Shown: positions 1 through 8,551 of the stretch, in pieces | Layout: the number at the start of each line of letters is the position of its first letter | How positions within the stretch are numbered: position 1 is the first letter of the stretch | From: Gelatoporia subvermispora B | Lineage: Eukaryota > Basidiomycota > Agaricomycetes > Polyporales > Gelatoporiaceae | Assembly (NCBI GenBank): GCA_000320605.2 | Contig: KB445828.1 | Coordinates: 77,656-104,495, forward strand | Direction: 5' to 3' | DNA: 26,840 nt | Program-made: the position numbers and the translations under genes | Notes under the pieces: model-generated | What the model saw: the letters and a program-made list of their open reading frames with translations, nothing else | The model's database searches: none | Told to the model about the DNA's origin: nothing

Positions 1-78
1 CCCAGCGATACTAGCTACCCGCCCACGAAACCGCAGCGGTCCCGCTATGTTCGAGCGTAAAGACGCCGGATAGCCCCA

Positions 79-765
79 ATGACAGACCAGGATGTTCCAC
101 TCAGTGCAGAAACACCCCGCCGCAACAAGTCAAAGTCCCCTCTCACGCGGAAACGGTATTATTTTTCTGATTCGGACCGCGGCGATGACGTTCCGCCACC
201 GAAATCCCCACGAAAATCAAGGCGCGCTTCGCCAAAATCATCACAGACTATCACACCAACTCGAGGACCCGGCTCTCACCGGGCTGGTTCGCCTTCGCCC
301 CTACGAGCCCACCCTGGCGGGCTTCAACCACGAGCCGCGCAAACATTTGCGCCGAAGAAACGCGGCGCGTCCATCATATCAATATCGAGCGACTCACGAG
401 AGCCCGACACTCACCGGGCTGGTTCGCCTTCGCCCCTGCGAGCCCACCCTGGCGGGCTTCAACCACGAGCCGCGCAAACATTTGCGCCGAAGAAACGCGG
501 CGCGTCCATCATATCAATATCGAGCGACTCACGAGAGCCCGACACTCACCGGGCTGGTTCGCCTTCGCCCCTGCGAGCCCACCCTCGCATGCTTCAGCCA
601 CGAACTATGCAAACGATTGTGCCGAAGAAACGTGGCGCATCTATCATATCATTATCGAGCGACTCTGAACATGATGCGGCACTTCCCGCTAAGTCTTCAA
701 ACAGTCCGATCATCCGGCGGCAGGTTCTGGCTTACGGCCTGAATGATATCATCGATTTGACCTGA
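79..765 (+). CDS. Repeat protein with tandem SUMO-interaction-like motifs
   Basis: The frame is open from an ATG at 79 for 228 codons. I do not recognise a named family. The N-terminal ~65 residues are rich in Ser, Pro, Arg and Lys (SPRKSRRASPKS), as in disordered nuclear proteins. Three 45-residue repeats follow, each with a basic patch (PKKRG) directly before IISISSDS or IISLSSDS. That arrangement, a hydrophobic core followed by Ser/Asp, is the pattern of SUMO-interacting motifs. The protein ends in NDIIDLT, and I/V-I-D-L-T is the classic SIM core. No RING, SAP or enzymatic domain is visible, so a SUMO ligand role is inference. Upstream exons could lie outside the window. The +2 frame is also open over the repeats because the unit length is a multiple of three, but it lacks sensible composition. 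Existence as an expressed gene is moderately likely; function is uncertain. Confidence 0.6.
   Translation: MTDQDVPLSAETPRRNKSKSPLTRKRYYFSDSDRGDDVPPPKSPRKSRRASPKSSQTITPTRGPGSHRAGSPSPLRAHPGGLQPRAAQTFAPKKRGASIISISSDSREPDTHRAGSPSPLRAHPGGLQPRAAQTFAPKKRGASIISISSDSREPDTHRAGSPSPLRAHPRMLQPRTMQTIVPKKRGASIISLSSDSEHDAALPAKSSNSPIIRRQVLAYGLNDIIDLT
275..679 (+). repeat. Three tandem 135-bp coding units
   Basis: Units start at 275, 410 and 545. Units 1 and 2 differ by a single base that I can find (cctacgag against cctgcgag), which is synonymous (CTA/CTG, Leu). Unit 3 carries many substitutions and grades into the unique C-terminus. The pattern indicates a recent duplication of unit 1 or 2 and an older third copy. 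The period of 45 codons keeps the frame. Confidence 0.95.
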
Positions 766-859
766 CCTCAGCATCCTACTCCTCATGCATGTACATCAAG
801 AATATAGATGGCGCTTGGTTCCGTAAACTTGAGATATTACAACTTGATTCAAGGGATGT

Positions 860-1320
860 ACCTGTTCGGTCGGAGAATGGCATGATACTATAGTAATCAC
901 CGAGGATCTCGTTTGGGTGGGCGTCACAATGGGTGCGCAGATATTCCCATTAATCTCTGCATTGTCCGCGCGGGGGTCAGCACCAGCAGCGAGCAACCTG
1001 GAGTTCTCCAGTGTTCAGAAGACATGCCAGTCATAGCTGTCTTCACTTCCTCGGCATACAGGAGCCCGATGGCATCGTCCTTGATGGGCATAGTCGTCTC
1101 TCGCATCGCTGCCTCTTCCCCTCCCTTCGAAATCCGCTGCTTCTCGTCTTTCATCGAACGTCTAAGCCATGCGGCGCGCTTCCTCGTCAACACCAGCTGC
1201 TGGTGCTTCACAATGAAGAGCGGTCTGCAGACTCAGCCAGCGACCGTGTACATGCGCAGCTCGTGCTCTGACATCGCCATGGTGGACGTTCGCAGTCTCC
1301 GGCCCCAAAGCACCTCAGAT
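860..1320 (-). pseudogene. RPB2: RPB2 fragment (RNA polymerase II second-largest subunit)
   Basis: The minus strand encodes fragments matching the middle of RPB2, around the external-2 and start of the hybrid-binding region (Rpb2 domains 4-6 in Pfam terms). SEHELRMYTVAG, stop, VCRPLFIVKHQQLVLT corresponds to the family segment ELRIYTDAGRVCRPLFIV. GLLYAEEVKTAMTGM corresponds to EYLDAEEEETVMICM. Downstream, in another frame, THCDAHPNEILGDYYSIMPF corresponds to [21 protein letters not shown]. The stop is TGA at 1233-1235, exactly where the family has Arg of AGRVCRPLF, so it is a CGA to TGA change. At least one frame change lies near 1000. RPB2 is over 1,200 residues long; only ~150 residues are left here, without the catalytic Mg/NTP-binding end. 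This is certainly not a working subunit. The identification rests on remembered family motifs and not on an alignment. Confidence 0.87.
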
Positions 1321-1548
1321 ATCAATAGAACTTTGGCGACTTCGTTTGGAGCCTTAAAGTTACAGGACTCTGAGTACCTATACAGTAGAGTCCTCCTCGA
1401 CATGTATACATCAAAAACAGGGGTCAAGAGCGGAATATGTTCCCATGGTCCATCTAACGTTAATCTACACGATGTTACAATGATCTAAGCCCCGGCCAAC
1501 AGAGTGCTACAATGAAGGCCGGGCATTTAGAAATCACCTCAGGGTATT

Positions 1549-2135
1549 CTACTTCTTACCGCGTTCGTTATAGACAAACTTCGCATTCTCCGGGATCCAC
1601 ATGGTCTCCTGGATCTTCTCCCGAATACTCTCCCTCTCCACTCGGCGCCTGCGCTGCCTTCCGTGATGGCCTGCTCTGCGACGGCGATCTCGAAGCTCAT
1701 GCGCTTGGCTTCTGCAGAGTCCGAGAGGATTCCATTGTCCGGACCTTTGAGTGCGGGAGAGGGCGAAACGAGGCACGATGCACCGACAATGAGCATGGTG
1801 TCGGTCATGATGAAGGCCTGGGTGATCATGGCGCTGTGGCCGAGTCCGGGGTATATGAGTGCGAGACCGACCACGCCGCGCTCGTTTGCCGATGCGTCGG
1901 CGCGCTCCACATCGGGGTGCACAAACTCGCGGTCATCGGGGCGGATTCTAGACAGCCGGTCGATCGCCATGATACCGCCGCGCAACTGGCACGTGATCCC
2001 GAGGCCCGCAGTACCCGCGTGTACACGGCGATGCGTTGGTCGCGGACCTTCGATTTGGCCGCGCCAACCGCGGACGTGAGGGCGGTGAGCGTGACTGCGC
2101 CCGTACCTCGGGCTGGAATTGCTGTAAGCATTTCA
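1549..2135 (-). pseudogene. NAD-dependent malic enzyme, C-terminal half, broken
   Basis: Malic enzymes oxidatively decarboxylate malate to pyruvate. The minus strand gives GTGAVTLTALTSAV and KSKVRDQRIAVY (the family has QGTGAVTLAAL..AAV and KLRDQRIVVYGAGSAG), then, in another frame, GTAGLGITCQLRGGIMAID, then EFVHPDVERADASANERG, then LIYPGLGHSAMITQAFIMT and EIAVAEQAITEGSAGAEW. The last ~30 residues (SIREKIQETMWIPENAKF) are in a third frame and end in a stop. Frameshifts lie near 2017, inside the Rossmann GxGxxG, and near 1635. Roughly 100 family residues between SANERG and LIYPGLG are missing at about 1858-1875, including the NAD-domain segment usually read as FPLSNPT. The N-terminal half with the catalytic Tyr is absent. 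It abuts the FAS2 relic on the same strand with ~235 bp between. Confidence 0.87.
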
Positions 2136-2370
2136 ATCTGTACAGGACGAGGGGAACAGTTTTTGTGTGGTATGTGACTCACCCGCCGACGTCCCCCCCT
2201 TTCCTTCTAGTTCTCACACTCGAGCCAGCATTTCGCAGTCTGGCGGGCAGTCGAGCGCGGGGGAGAGGGAGAAGGTAGATCATGTGGGGTGGCCGTGAGC
2301 TGTGAAAAAGCAGGCTGCGGCACGCGAATGGTTCTCTACGATGCATATTATGTTCGTCAGATGTACTCAC

Positions 2371-3712
2371 CTTCACTGTTCTTGCATCGATCGTCCAGCG
2401 CCCCGTTCCCGGGCTCTGCAGCAGGCTCTCGAAGGTTTGTATGCGGATGCGGGTCGTAATCTCCGCTAGGCCCGGTGGACGGTCCATGTCTCCGATGACA
2501 TCAGCCTAGATAGGCTCCACTTGACTTACAGTGAACAGAAGCGAATGCATGAGGCCCAGAATATTGAAGGCTATCGCGTTCGCGGAGAATGTTCGCGCGC
2601 CACACTCCCCACTTCATAAGCGACCATGTTCGTAACGTCCATCAAGCCAGTGCCTCGGGTCCCTCTATCAGAACGGTTAGATTTGGTACAAGAGGAGGAA
2701 TAGCCGTGTTGGGCACTTACCCAATGGCGGCACCTGCCAGACAGAGATATTCTCTCTAAGTTTCCGGGTTCCAGCGGTTGAAGAATGTCTCGAGCGAGAT
2801 CTTGAACTCGGAGTGAAGTCGTCGTTCCCGAATACGCCTCAGTTGGGCGATAAGGGGAGGATCACCTGTGTCGGTAGAGTGACGAACCGGCGGCTGGCCT
2901 TGTTCTTGACCGTACACAGCAGGCGGAGGAGATTCGTCAACGATCTTGTGGCCGTCCTCAGGAACGGCAGCGAAGGGGAAAACGTAGTCTAGATCAAGAC
3001 CAATAGTGGAATGGGCGTAGTCAACGAGGGCCCCAACATCCCGCTTGGAGCCCTGCTCGGAGGGAGCCGAAGTCAAGGCGCGACCCTTGCTGTCGAAGTG
3101 CTGGAAAGACCCTGGTAGTATTCGGCGGTCGCAAGGCTGTGTTTCGACATAGCGGTAACGGCGTGAGCACCGCCAGACAGTATGCCCTTGACGATCTCGG
3201 CACCAATCGAGCCCTTGCCTTTACTGGTGCAAAGACCGTTCTCGTCTTTGTACGCGGTGCTAGAGGTAGCGATCTCCGTAAGATGTCGAAGTATATGCTC
3301 GTCAAATTGCTGCTGTACTCACAAGGTTCCAACCCGTGCACTTGACGTGAAGAAGAGGGACCTTGTCTGCCGTGGCGGAGATAGTGGCGCCGGAAATCTG
3401 GAGTCGGAGGAACTGCGACGAGAAGCGGCACGCGCGAGGACCGGAGTGATGGGGACAAGACTAGACGGGAGCGGAGCGACCGAACGACACCTTCGTGCAG
3501 AGCCTTGAAACGGTTCTTTTGCTCCTCGCTAATCTCCGGCTGTCACTTGACAGCGCTACAGAGATTCAAGTCATCCTCCTGGAGCTTGTGAGTATTGGCA
3601 GGCGGGACGATGGTGTCGCTGCTTGCCATCATCTCCGCATGGGAACTCAGCTTGCGAACGCTCTACCTGGCGACCTCCGAGTACATGATGCCGCCCTTCG
3701 CCGTAAACTCAG
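2371..3712 (-). pseudogene. FAS2: Fatty acid synthase subunit alpha (FAS2) fragment, ketoreductase region
   Basis: FAS2 carries the ACP, ketoreductase, ketosynthase and PPT domains of the fungal type I synthase. Minus-strand pieces in order: GGIMYSEVAR and SVRKLSSHAEMMASSDTIVP (~3712-3600), NRFKALHEGVVRSLRSR, ISGATISATADKVPLLHVK, EYSSNLTSIYFDI, GKGSIGAEIVKGILSGGAHA (the NADPH-binding GxGxxGxxI of KR), EYYQGL, EQGSKRDVGALVDYAHS, LDLDYVFPFAAVPEDGHKI, FKISLETFFNRWNPE, REYLCLAGAAIG, GTRGTGLMDVTNMVAYEV, FNILGLMHSLLFTVSQVEPI, MDRPPGLAEITTRIRI. A GT-AG intron is retained at 2665-2720. In-frame stops: TAG at 2506-2508 and 2756-2758 (both at positions where the family has Trp), TGA at 3543-3545, TAG at 3663-3665. 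Frameshifts lie near 3110, 3290 and 3340. Segments between PFAAVPE and SLETFF are also lost. ACP, most of KS and PPT are absent. Confidence 0.92.
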
Positions 3713-6289
3713 CGTGAGGCCATTGCTGCAATCGTCAAGTGTCACGACAAGGTCTAGAAGATGTAGATCGAGCTAGAGCACATGCGAACAGGCCAGGAGG
3801 AGGTCCTCTCGGCGACTTTTGAGCCAACCGCAAGGACTTGGAAGTTCGCAATCGGTTCGCAAAAGCGTGAGTCGAGCGCTCCCTGTATCTCGGGATTTGA
3901 TTCACGTGCTTTTTTTATCATTATCACGTTCCGGGCCGGCGTTCTATGCTATGAAGGGCTGGGAGGAGATCGAGTACGAGGTTGTTCGGACTGCAGAGAC
4001 AACTGCATCACCGTCTGCGACAAGGAGGTGAGCCCGAAGCTCGTCTTCTTCATCGCCAACATCTCATCGCTTCAGAACTTCGATCCCCTTGGTATCCACA
4101 CTGGGGAGTCGATTGCCATAGCTCCCTCTCAGAGCTCGTCTCTCCCGGTCCTCGCCCTTGCATCCAAGGCAACCAGCTACCCCCTTGCGTGTATCGCAGC
4201 TAAGCTCGGTCTAAACATACCTCTGAACGAGATCAAGAACTCGGTGACGAAGGTGACTAGCGCACGCTTCGAGCCTAGTCTGGGCTATGTCGTCGTGAAG
4301 ATCCCGCGCTGGGACCTCAAGAAGTTCAGCCGTGTCAGCAGGCTACTTAGCAGCAGCCTGAAGAGCGTCGGCGAGGTCATGAGTATCGGCCGCACCATCC
4401 CGGAGACTAGAATTCCAGAAGGCCAGTCGCTCGATCGACGACCAATTCCTTGGCTTCGCGAAGGTGAGAGGAATTTACAACTAAGACTTTGCAGAGCACT
4501 GACGGCAGATTTCATAGAATGATTTCGTGGAGGACAACGAAGAACTGATGAACCCGACGGTACAAACGTATCTTCGCCATTGCTACTGCCTTCCACCGCG
4601 GTTGCAGCGTCGAGAAGGACTAACATCAGCAAGTGGTTCTTGACCAAGATGGAGGACCGCCTTTCGTAAGTCTCCTACCTCACCGGATCTCCACCATGAT
4701 CCTAACCCATGGTACCTATAGGCAATGCAATATCGGCACCATCAATCTGCCGTTTTGCGACAGGCAAAACAGCTTGGTTTCTCTGACCGTTAACTTGCCA
4801 CCTGCATGGGATCTACAGAACTCGCTGTTCGTCGTCCTCGTCAAGAGGTCGGGATATCGCCCTTCGTCAAGCAGATTGATACTGCCGCCGCAGAGTTCCC
4901 TGTGTTCACGAACTACATCTACATGACCTACAACGCCGCCAAGCATCACATCAAGTTCCACAACCGGGGAGTCGTGGTGCTTGGTTCTGGTGTCTACCGC
5001 ATCGGTTCATCCGTATAGTTCGATTGGTGCGCTGTCCGTGCCATTGGTACTCTGCGCGAGAAGGGCTTGCCCACTGTCATGGTCAACTACAATCCGGAGA
5101 CAGTAAGTACCGACTACGACGAAGTAGACCGGCTCTACTTCGAGAACATCTGTCTTGAGACAATCCTGGGCATCTACGAGGCAGAGTCTTCTCGCGGTGC
5201 CATCTTGTCCATGGGTGGACAGACGCCGACGAACATTGCCCTGTCGCTGTACTGCCAGAACGTCAAGATCTACGGTACTTGCCCCGAGATGATCGATACC
5301 GCTGAGGACCGCTCCAAGTTATCCCGTCTGTCAGACGAGATCGGTGTGGATCAGCCGCAGTGGAAGGAGCTGTCGAGCTTCGATGAGGCTCGCGCCTTCT
5401 GCGACAAGGTTGGCTACCCAGTGCTTGTCCGCCCGTCCTACGTCCTTTCGGGTGCTGCCATGAATCCCGTCTTTAGTCAGGACGGTCTCTCGAGTTACCT
5501 GTTGCAAGCTCCCGCTGTTCTCGCGACCACCCTGTCGTCATTACCAAGTACATTGAGGGCGCGAAAGAGACCGAAATGGATGCTGTTGCACAAGGCGGCA
5601 AGATGATCGTGCACTACATCTCTGAGCACGTCGAGAACGCTGGTATCCACTCCGGTGATGCCACCCTCATCCATCCGCCGCAGGACCTCGACCCCAGACC
5701 GCCCGACAGATCGAGGAGGCTACCGCGAAGATTGGCAACGCGCTAAACGTCACCGGCCCCTACAACATACAGTTCATCGCAGAGAACGAGATCGAAGTCA
5801 TCGAGTTTAATCTCCGCGCTGCTCGCCCATTCCCTTCGTCTCCAAGGTCACTGGCATAGATGCGATTGAGATGGCCACGAAGGCCATGCTCGGCTTGCCT
5901 GTCGAGCCATACCCCCATGCTGATCTTCCGGCGGACTGGACTGCGTAGGCGCCAAAGTCCCTCAGTTCAGTTTCAGCCGATTGACCGGTGCCGACCCTGT
6001 CCTTGGTGTCGAGATGGCGTCTACCGGAGAGGTTGCATGCTTCAGCCGAGACAAGTTCGAGGCGTACGTGAAGGCCCTCACTTCGACTGATATTGTCCTC
6101 CCGAAGAACAACATCCTGTTCTCTATCGGTGGTTACAAGGAGAAGATCGAGATTCTCCTTTTCGTTCAAAAGCTCCACGCTGCCGGCTACCACATCTTCG
6201 CAACCTCAGGTACTACCGATGTCTTCAACGAGCACAGCTTGCCTCTTTGGTACTCCCGATTGGCGCGAACGGTAAGGTTACTGACCAGG

Positions 6290-6830
6290 CAGGTCTGGAG
6301 TGTGCTCGTGACAAGATCGCTGGGCACGTGTTCTGCAATTATGCTCTGAACATATGTGCGTCTGCCGGCAATGTCAAGGCTCTGGACGAAGAGTTGGAGA
6401 CAGAAGTGAAATCCCTCTTCGTCCCTTCCACTTCAACGATGTCGACAGTCAAATTGCTGTCGTTGCTTCTCATTTCGCCTCGTGGCCCACCGACAAGTCC
6501 ATCGTCGCTAACGCAAGGGGCGCCGATCTTGCGCCTGTCCTTCTACTTGCCGGACTTCATAATCGTAGCCTTCACATTACAAACGTGATGACCAAGGACG
6601 GCATCCTTCTCATCTCCCTCAGCAAGGCCAAGCAGCTGAAGGTCGCCTGCGACGTTTCGGTCCACTCGTTATTCTTCACTCGCGAACAGTTCTCTGGAAC
6701 CACCTGCCTGCCAACCCTCGTACACGGCCAGACTGCATTGCTGGACAGTGAGATCACCTCTGTGCCCATTGGGAGGGACATCTCGAACGCGACGATCGCC
6801 CACGTCGTCCCGGAGAGGCCGCGCGCGAAT
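6290..6830 (+). other. DHOase-like domain within the CAD relic
   Basis: The segment encodes NVKALDEELETEVKSLFVP, then in a second frame FNDVDSQIAVVASHFASWP, GADLAPVLLLAGLHNRSLHI, ISLSKAKQLKVACDVSVHS and LFFTREQFSGTTCLPTLV. This is the linker domain that in fungal CAD proteins resembles dihydroorotase but is catalytically dead even in working genes. The N-terminal part (family start FPGLIDVHVHLREPG) and the part after TCLPTL are not found. The first frame is abandoned near 6425 for the next one. Confidence 0.8.
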
Positions 6831-6964
6831 TCTCTGTCTATCCCTCGGCCGGACTTCGGCACTGCTGCTCCGGCCAGAAAGGTCGACATCACCATCCCTG
6901 TGACCACCGCGGTTGCCCCTGCGCACGGCCCTGCCACCCAGATCTTCACGCACATCCACATCGC

Positions 6965-7790
6965 CCCACACCCCGCGTTCTACCGCCGGCACATCCTGTC
7001 CGTGAAGCGGTTCAACCACCGCGACGTGCACGAATTCTTCACGCTCACGCACGAGATGCAGCTGCAGGTCGAGCGCAACGGCACGCTCGACGTCCTCAAG
7101 GGCAAAGTCCTTGCAACGTTATTCTACGAGCTGTCCACGCGCACGAGCTCCTCTTTCGACACGGCGATGAAGCGCTGCGTTGGTCCTCAAGGGCGAGACA
7201 GGACGCTCAGCTGTTTCGCAGATGCGATCGTCCTGCGCCACCCCACGTCGGGAGCACGTAGCTCGCTGCGAAGTTCTCCCCGATCCCGATCCTCAACGCT
7301 GGCGACGGCATTGAAGAGCATCCCACTCAGGTACATATGCCAGATCCCTTTTATAGGTCACTCTATAGGTCCCTGACGACATGCGAACAGGCACTGCTAG
7401 ACGCGTACACCATCCATCCGAGCTCGGTACCGTTGACCGCCGGACGATCATGCTTATGGGCGACCTAAAGAACGGGCGGACCGTGCACAGCCTGGTGACG
7501 CTGCTCTGCATGCACAACATGCGGCTGAACTTCGTGTCGCTCGCGATGCCCGCGGGCGTCGCATCCGCGGCGTGCAGGGCGGGCGTGCCCGTGCGCATCT
7601 GCGAGTCGCTCGAGGACGTGCTCGGCGAGACGGACGCGGTGTACGTGATGCGGCTGCAGAAGGAGCGCTTCACGGACGCGAGCGCGTGGCAGGCGGTCAA
7701 GGACGCGTTCCGCATCGACCACGCGCTCCTTTCGCGCGCCAACGAGGAGATGATCGTCATGCACCCGCTGCCCAGGGTCAACGGTGCGTG
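6965..7790 (+). other. ATCase domain within the CAD relic, active-site loop altered
   Basis: Aspartate carbamoyltransferase joins carbamoyl phosphate and aspartate. Seen here: FYRRHILSVKRFNHRDVHEF, TLDVLKGKVLATLFYELSTR, SSSFDTAMKRC, ADAIVLRHPTSG, (intron 7331-7390), SELGTVDRRTIMLMGDLKNG, RTVHSLVTLLCMHNM, GVPVRICESLEDVLGETDAV and MIVMHPLPRVN. The carbamoyl-phosphate loop, normally EPSTRTS, reads ELSTRTS. About 13 family residues after AMKRC (GGDVV...) are missing, a frame change occurs near 7200 and another near 7410. After PRVN a plausible donor (gtgcgt, ~7786) is present but the expected final exon (...YFRQMRYGLYVRMALL) is not found downstream. Catalysis is not expected. Confidence 0.88.
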
Positions 7791-8551
7791 CACGTGTTTT
7801 TTTGGATTGTCAGAGATGTGCTGACGGCTGTCCGGGGACGCGCGTCTGCTCCGTTCATGCACGTAGATGGTCCCGAAGAGCATGTGCAGCCTGTGTGGTT
7901 ATACGCTCGGGAGGGTCGGCGCCGATCATCTGATCGAAGAATAGAATAAATACAAGCTACGATGAAATACAGGAAGCGCGCAGTGGGAAGATATGATGAA
8001 TGCGCGCTGCTTCCAGCAGTTGTGTTGTGTTGGGTCTGAGATGTGATCGGCGACATTGATCGTCCGCTAAAATTGCAAATCCCTACTTAACAGTGTTTGT
8101 TCTGCACTCGCACGCTCTCATTGGCTGTTACGCTCCTCTGCGCGCGACTGCTACGTCGCAAGTAGGTATACCGTCCTGCCAGTGCGCTGCGCACTCCGCC
8201 AGCTAGATACTTCTCGAGGGCAGCAGCGGGTCATGCCCAGTCGAGGGCGTCAAGTGATTTTGTCAATACTGGCAGCACTAATTGATGATCGATGATCCGC
8301 AGCGCTAGTCTTGATGAGCGTGATCGACCCGCGTTTGGGCGTCTTTGGGCGACCTGAGAAGTGGCCGGAGCAGCCGCCACACGAAGTCCGAGGCACCAGT
8401 AATCAATCTCAATCCCGAGCAGAATTCTGGAGAGGTTCCAGTAGCCCCAAAGGGCGGCGGTGTACGGCCCAAAAAGGGAATTTCCGACGCACAAAACGCC
8501 GTACTGCCGCTCCGGGCCGCTAACAAAGGCTAAGCGGGTGAACTGGGCAGA
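7791..8551. other. Spacer between CAD relic and RNA14
   Basis: I see no recognisable gene in this 760-bp stretch. 8345-8533 has an open plus frame containing PVINLNPEQNSGEVPVAPKG that stops before RNA14. It might be decayed 5' coding sequence of RNA14 or chance. The stretch must hold the RNA14 promoter and leader, but no confident core element can be named. Confidence 0.5.

Larger units (their letters stand above)
3815..7790 (+). pseudogene. URA2: CAD-type pyrimidine protein (CPSase / DHOase-like / ATCase), broken and 5'-truncated
   Basis: Fungal Ura2 (pyrABCN) fuses glutaminase, carbamoyl-phosphate synthetase, an inactive dihydroorotase-like domain and aspartate carbamoyltransferase; it feeds UMP synthesis. 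Here the glutaminase and the N-terminal part of CPSase are missing. CPSase text begins at [13 protein letters not shown] (~3948), continues with [32 protein letters not shown] and [19 protein letters not shown], then [86 protein letters not shown], and the MGS-like end ([16 protein letters not shown]). Retained introns: 4028-4075, 4464-4517, 4666-4721 and 7331-7390. Breaks: an internal loss after IAIAPSQ (~4130); frameshifts near 3990, 4560, 4620, 5495, 5690, 5930 and 6250; stop TAG at 5016-5018 where the family has Glu before FDWC. Introns show it is a genomic copy, not a retrocopy. Confidence 0.95.

Noticed and set aside
92..742. Second plus-strand open frame over the SIM repeats
   Set aside because: It is open because the repeat unit is a multiple of three; its Arg/His/Leu-rich text lacks motifs, and the other frame has coherent SIM and basic motifs.
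913..1488. Plus-strand 191-codon frame as a gene
   Set aside because: It lies opposite the RPB2 fragment, which explains the openness; its text shows no family motif.
1491..1526. Short hairpin (ccccggcc ... ggccgggc) between the RPB2 and malic enzyme relics as a terminator or transposon end
   Set aside because: The arms are short with a mismatch, and there is no supporting repeat or target duplication nearby.
3782..4522. Reading this as one intact 246-residue protein
   Set aside because: It reads through two introns (4028-4075 and the start of 4464-4517) and a frame change; only parts match CPSase.
5016..5018. Stop codon recoding or readthrough in CAD and other relics
   Set aside because: Each relic also has frameshifts, deletions and missing ends, so recoding would not restore a protein.
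860..7790. Processed (retroposed) pseudogenes
   Set aside because: Introns with GT-AG ends are still present in the FAS2 and CAD fragments (2665-2720, 4028-4075, 7331-7390).
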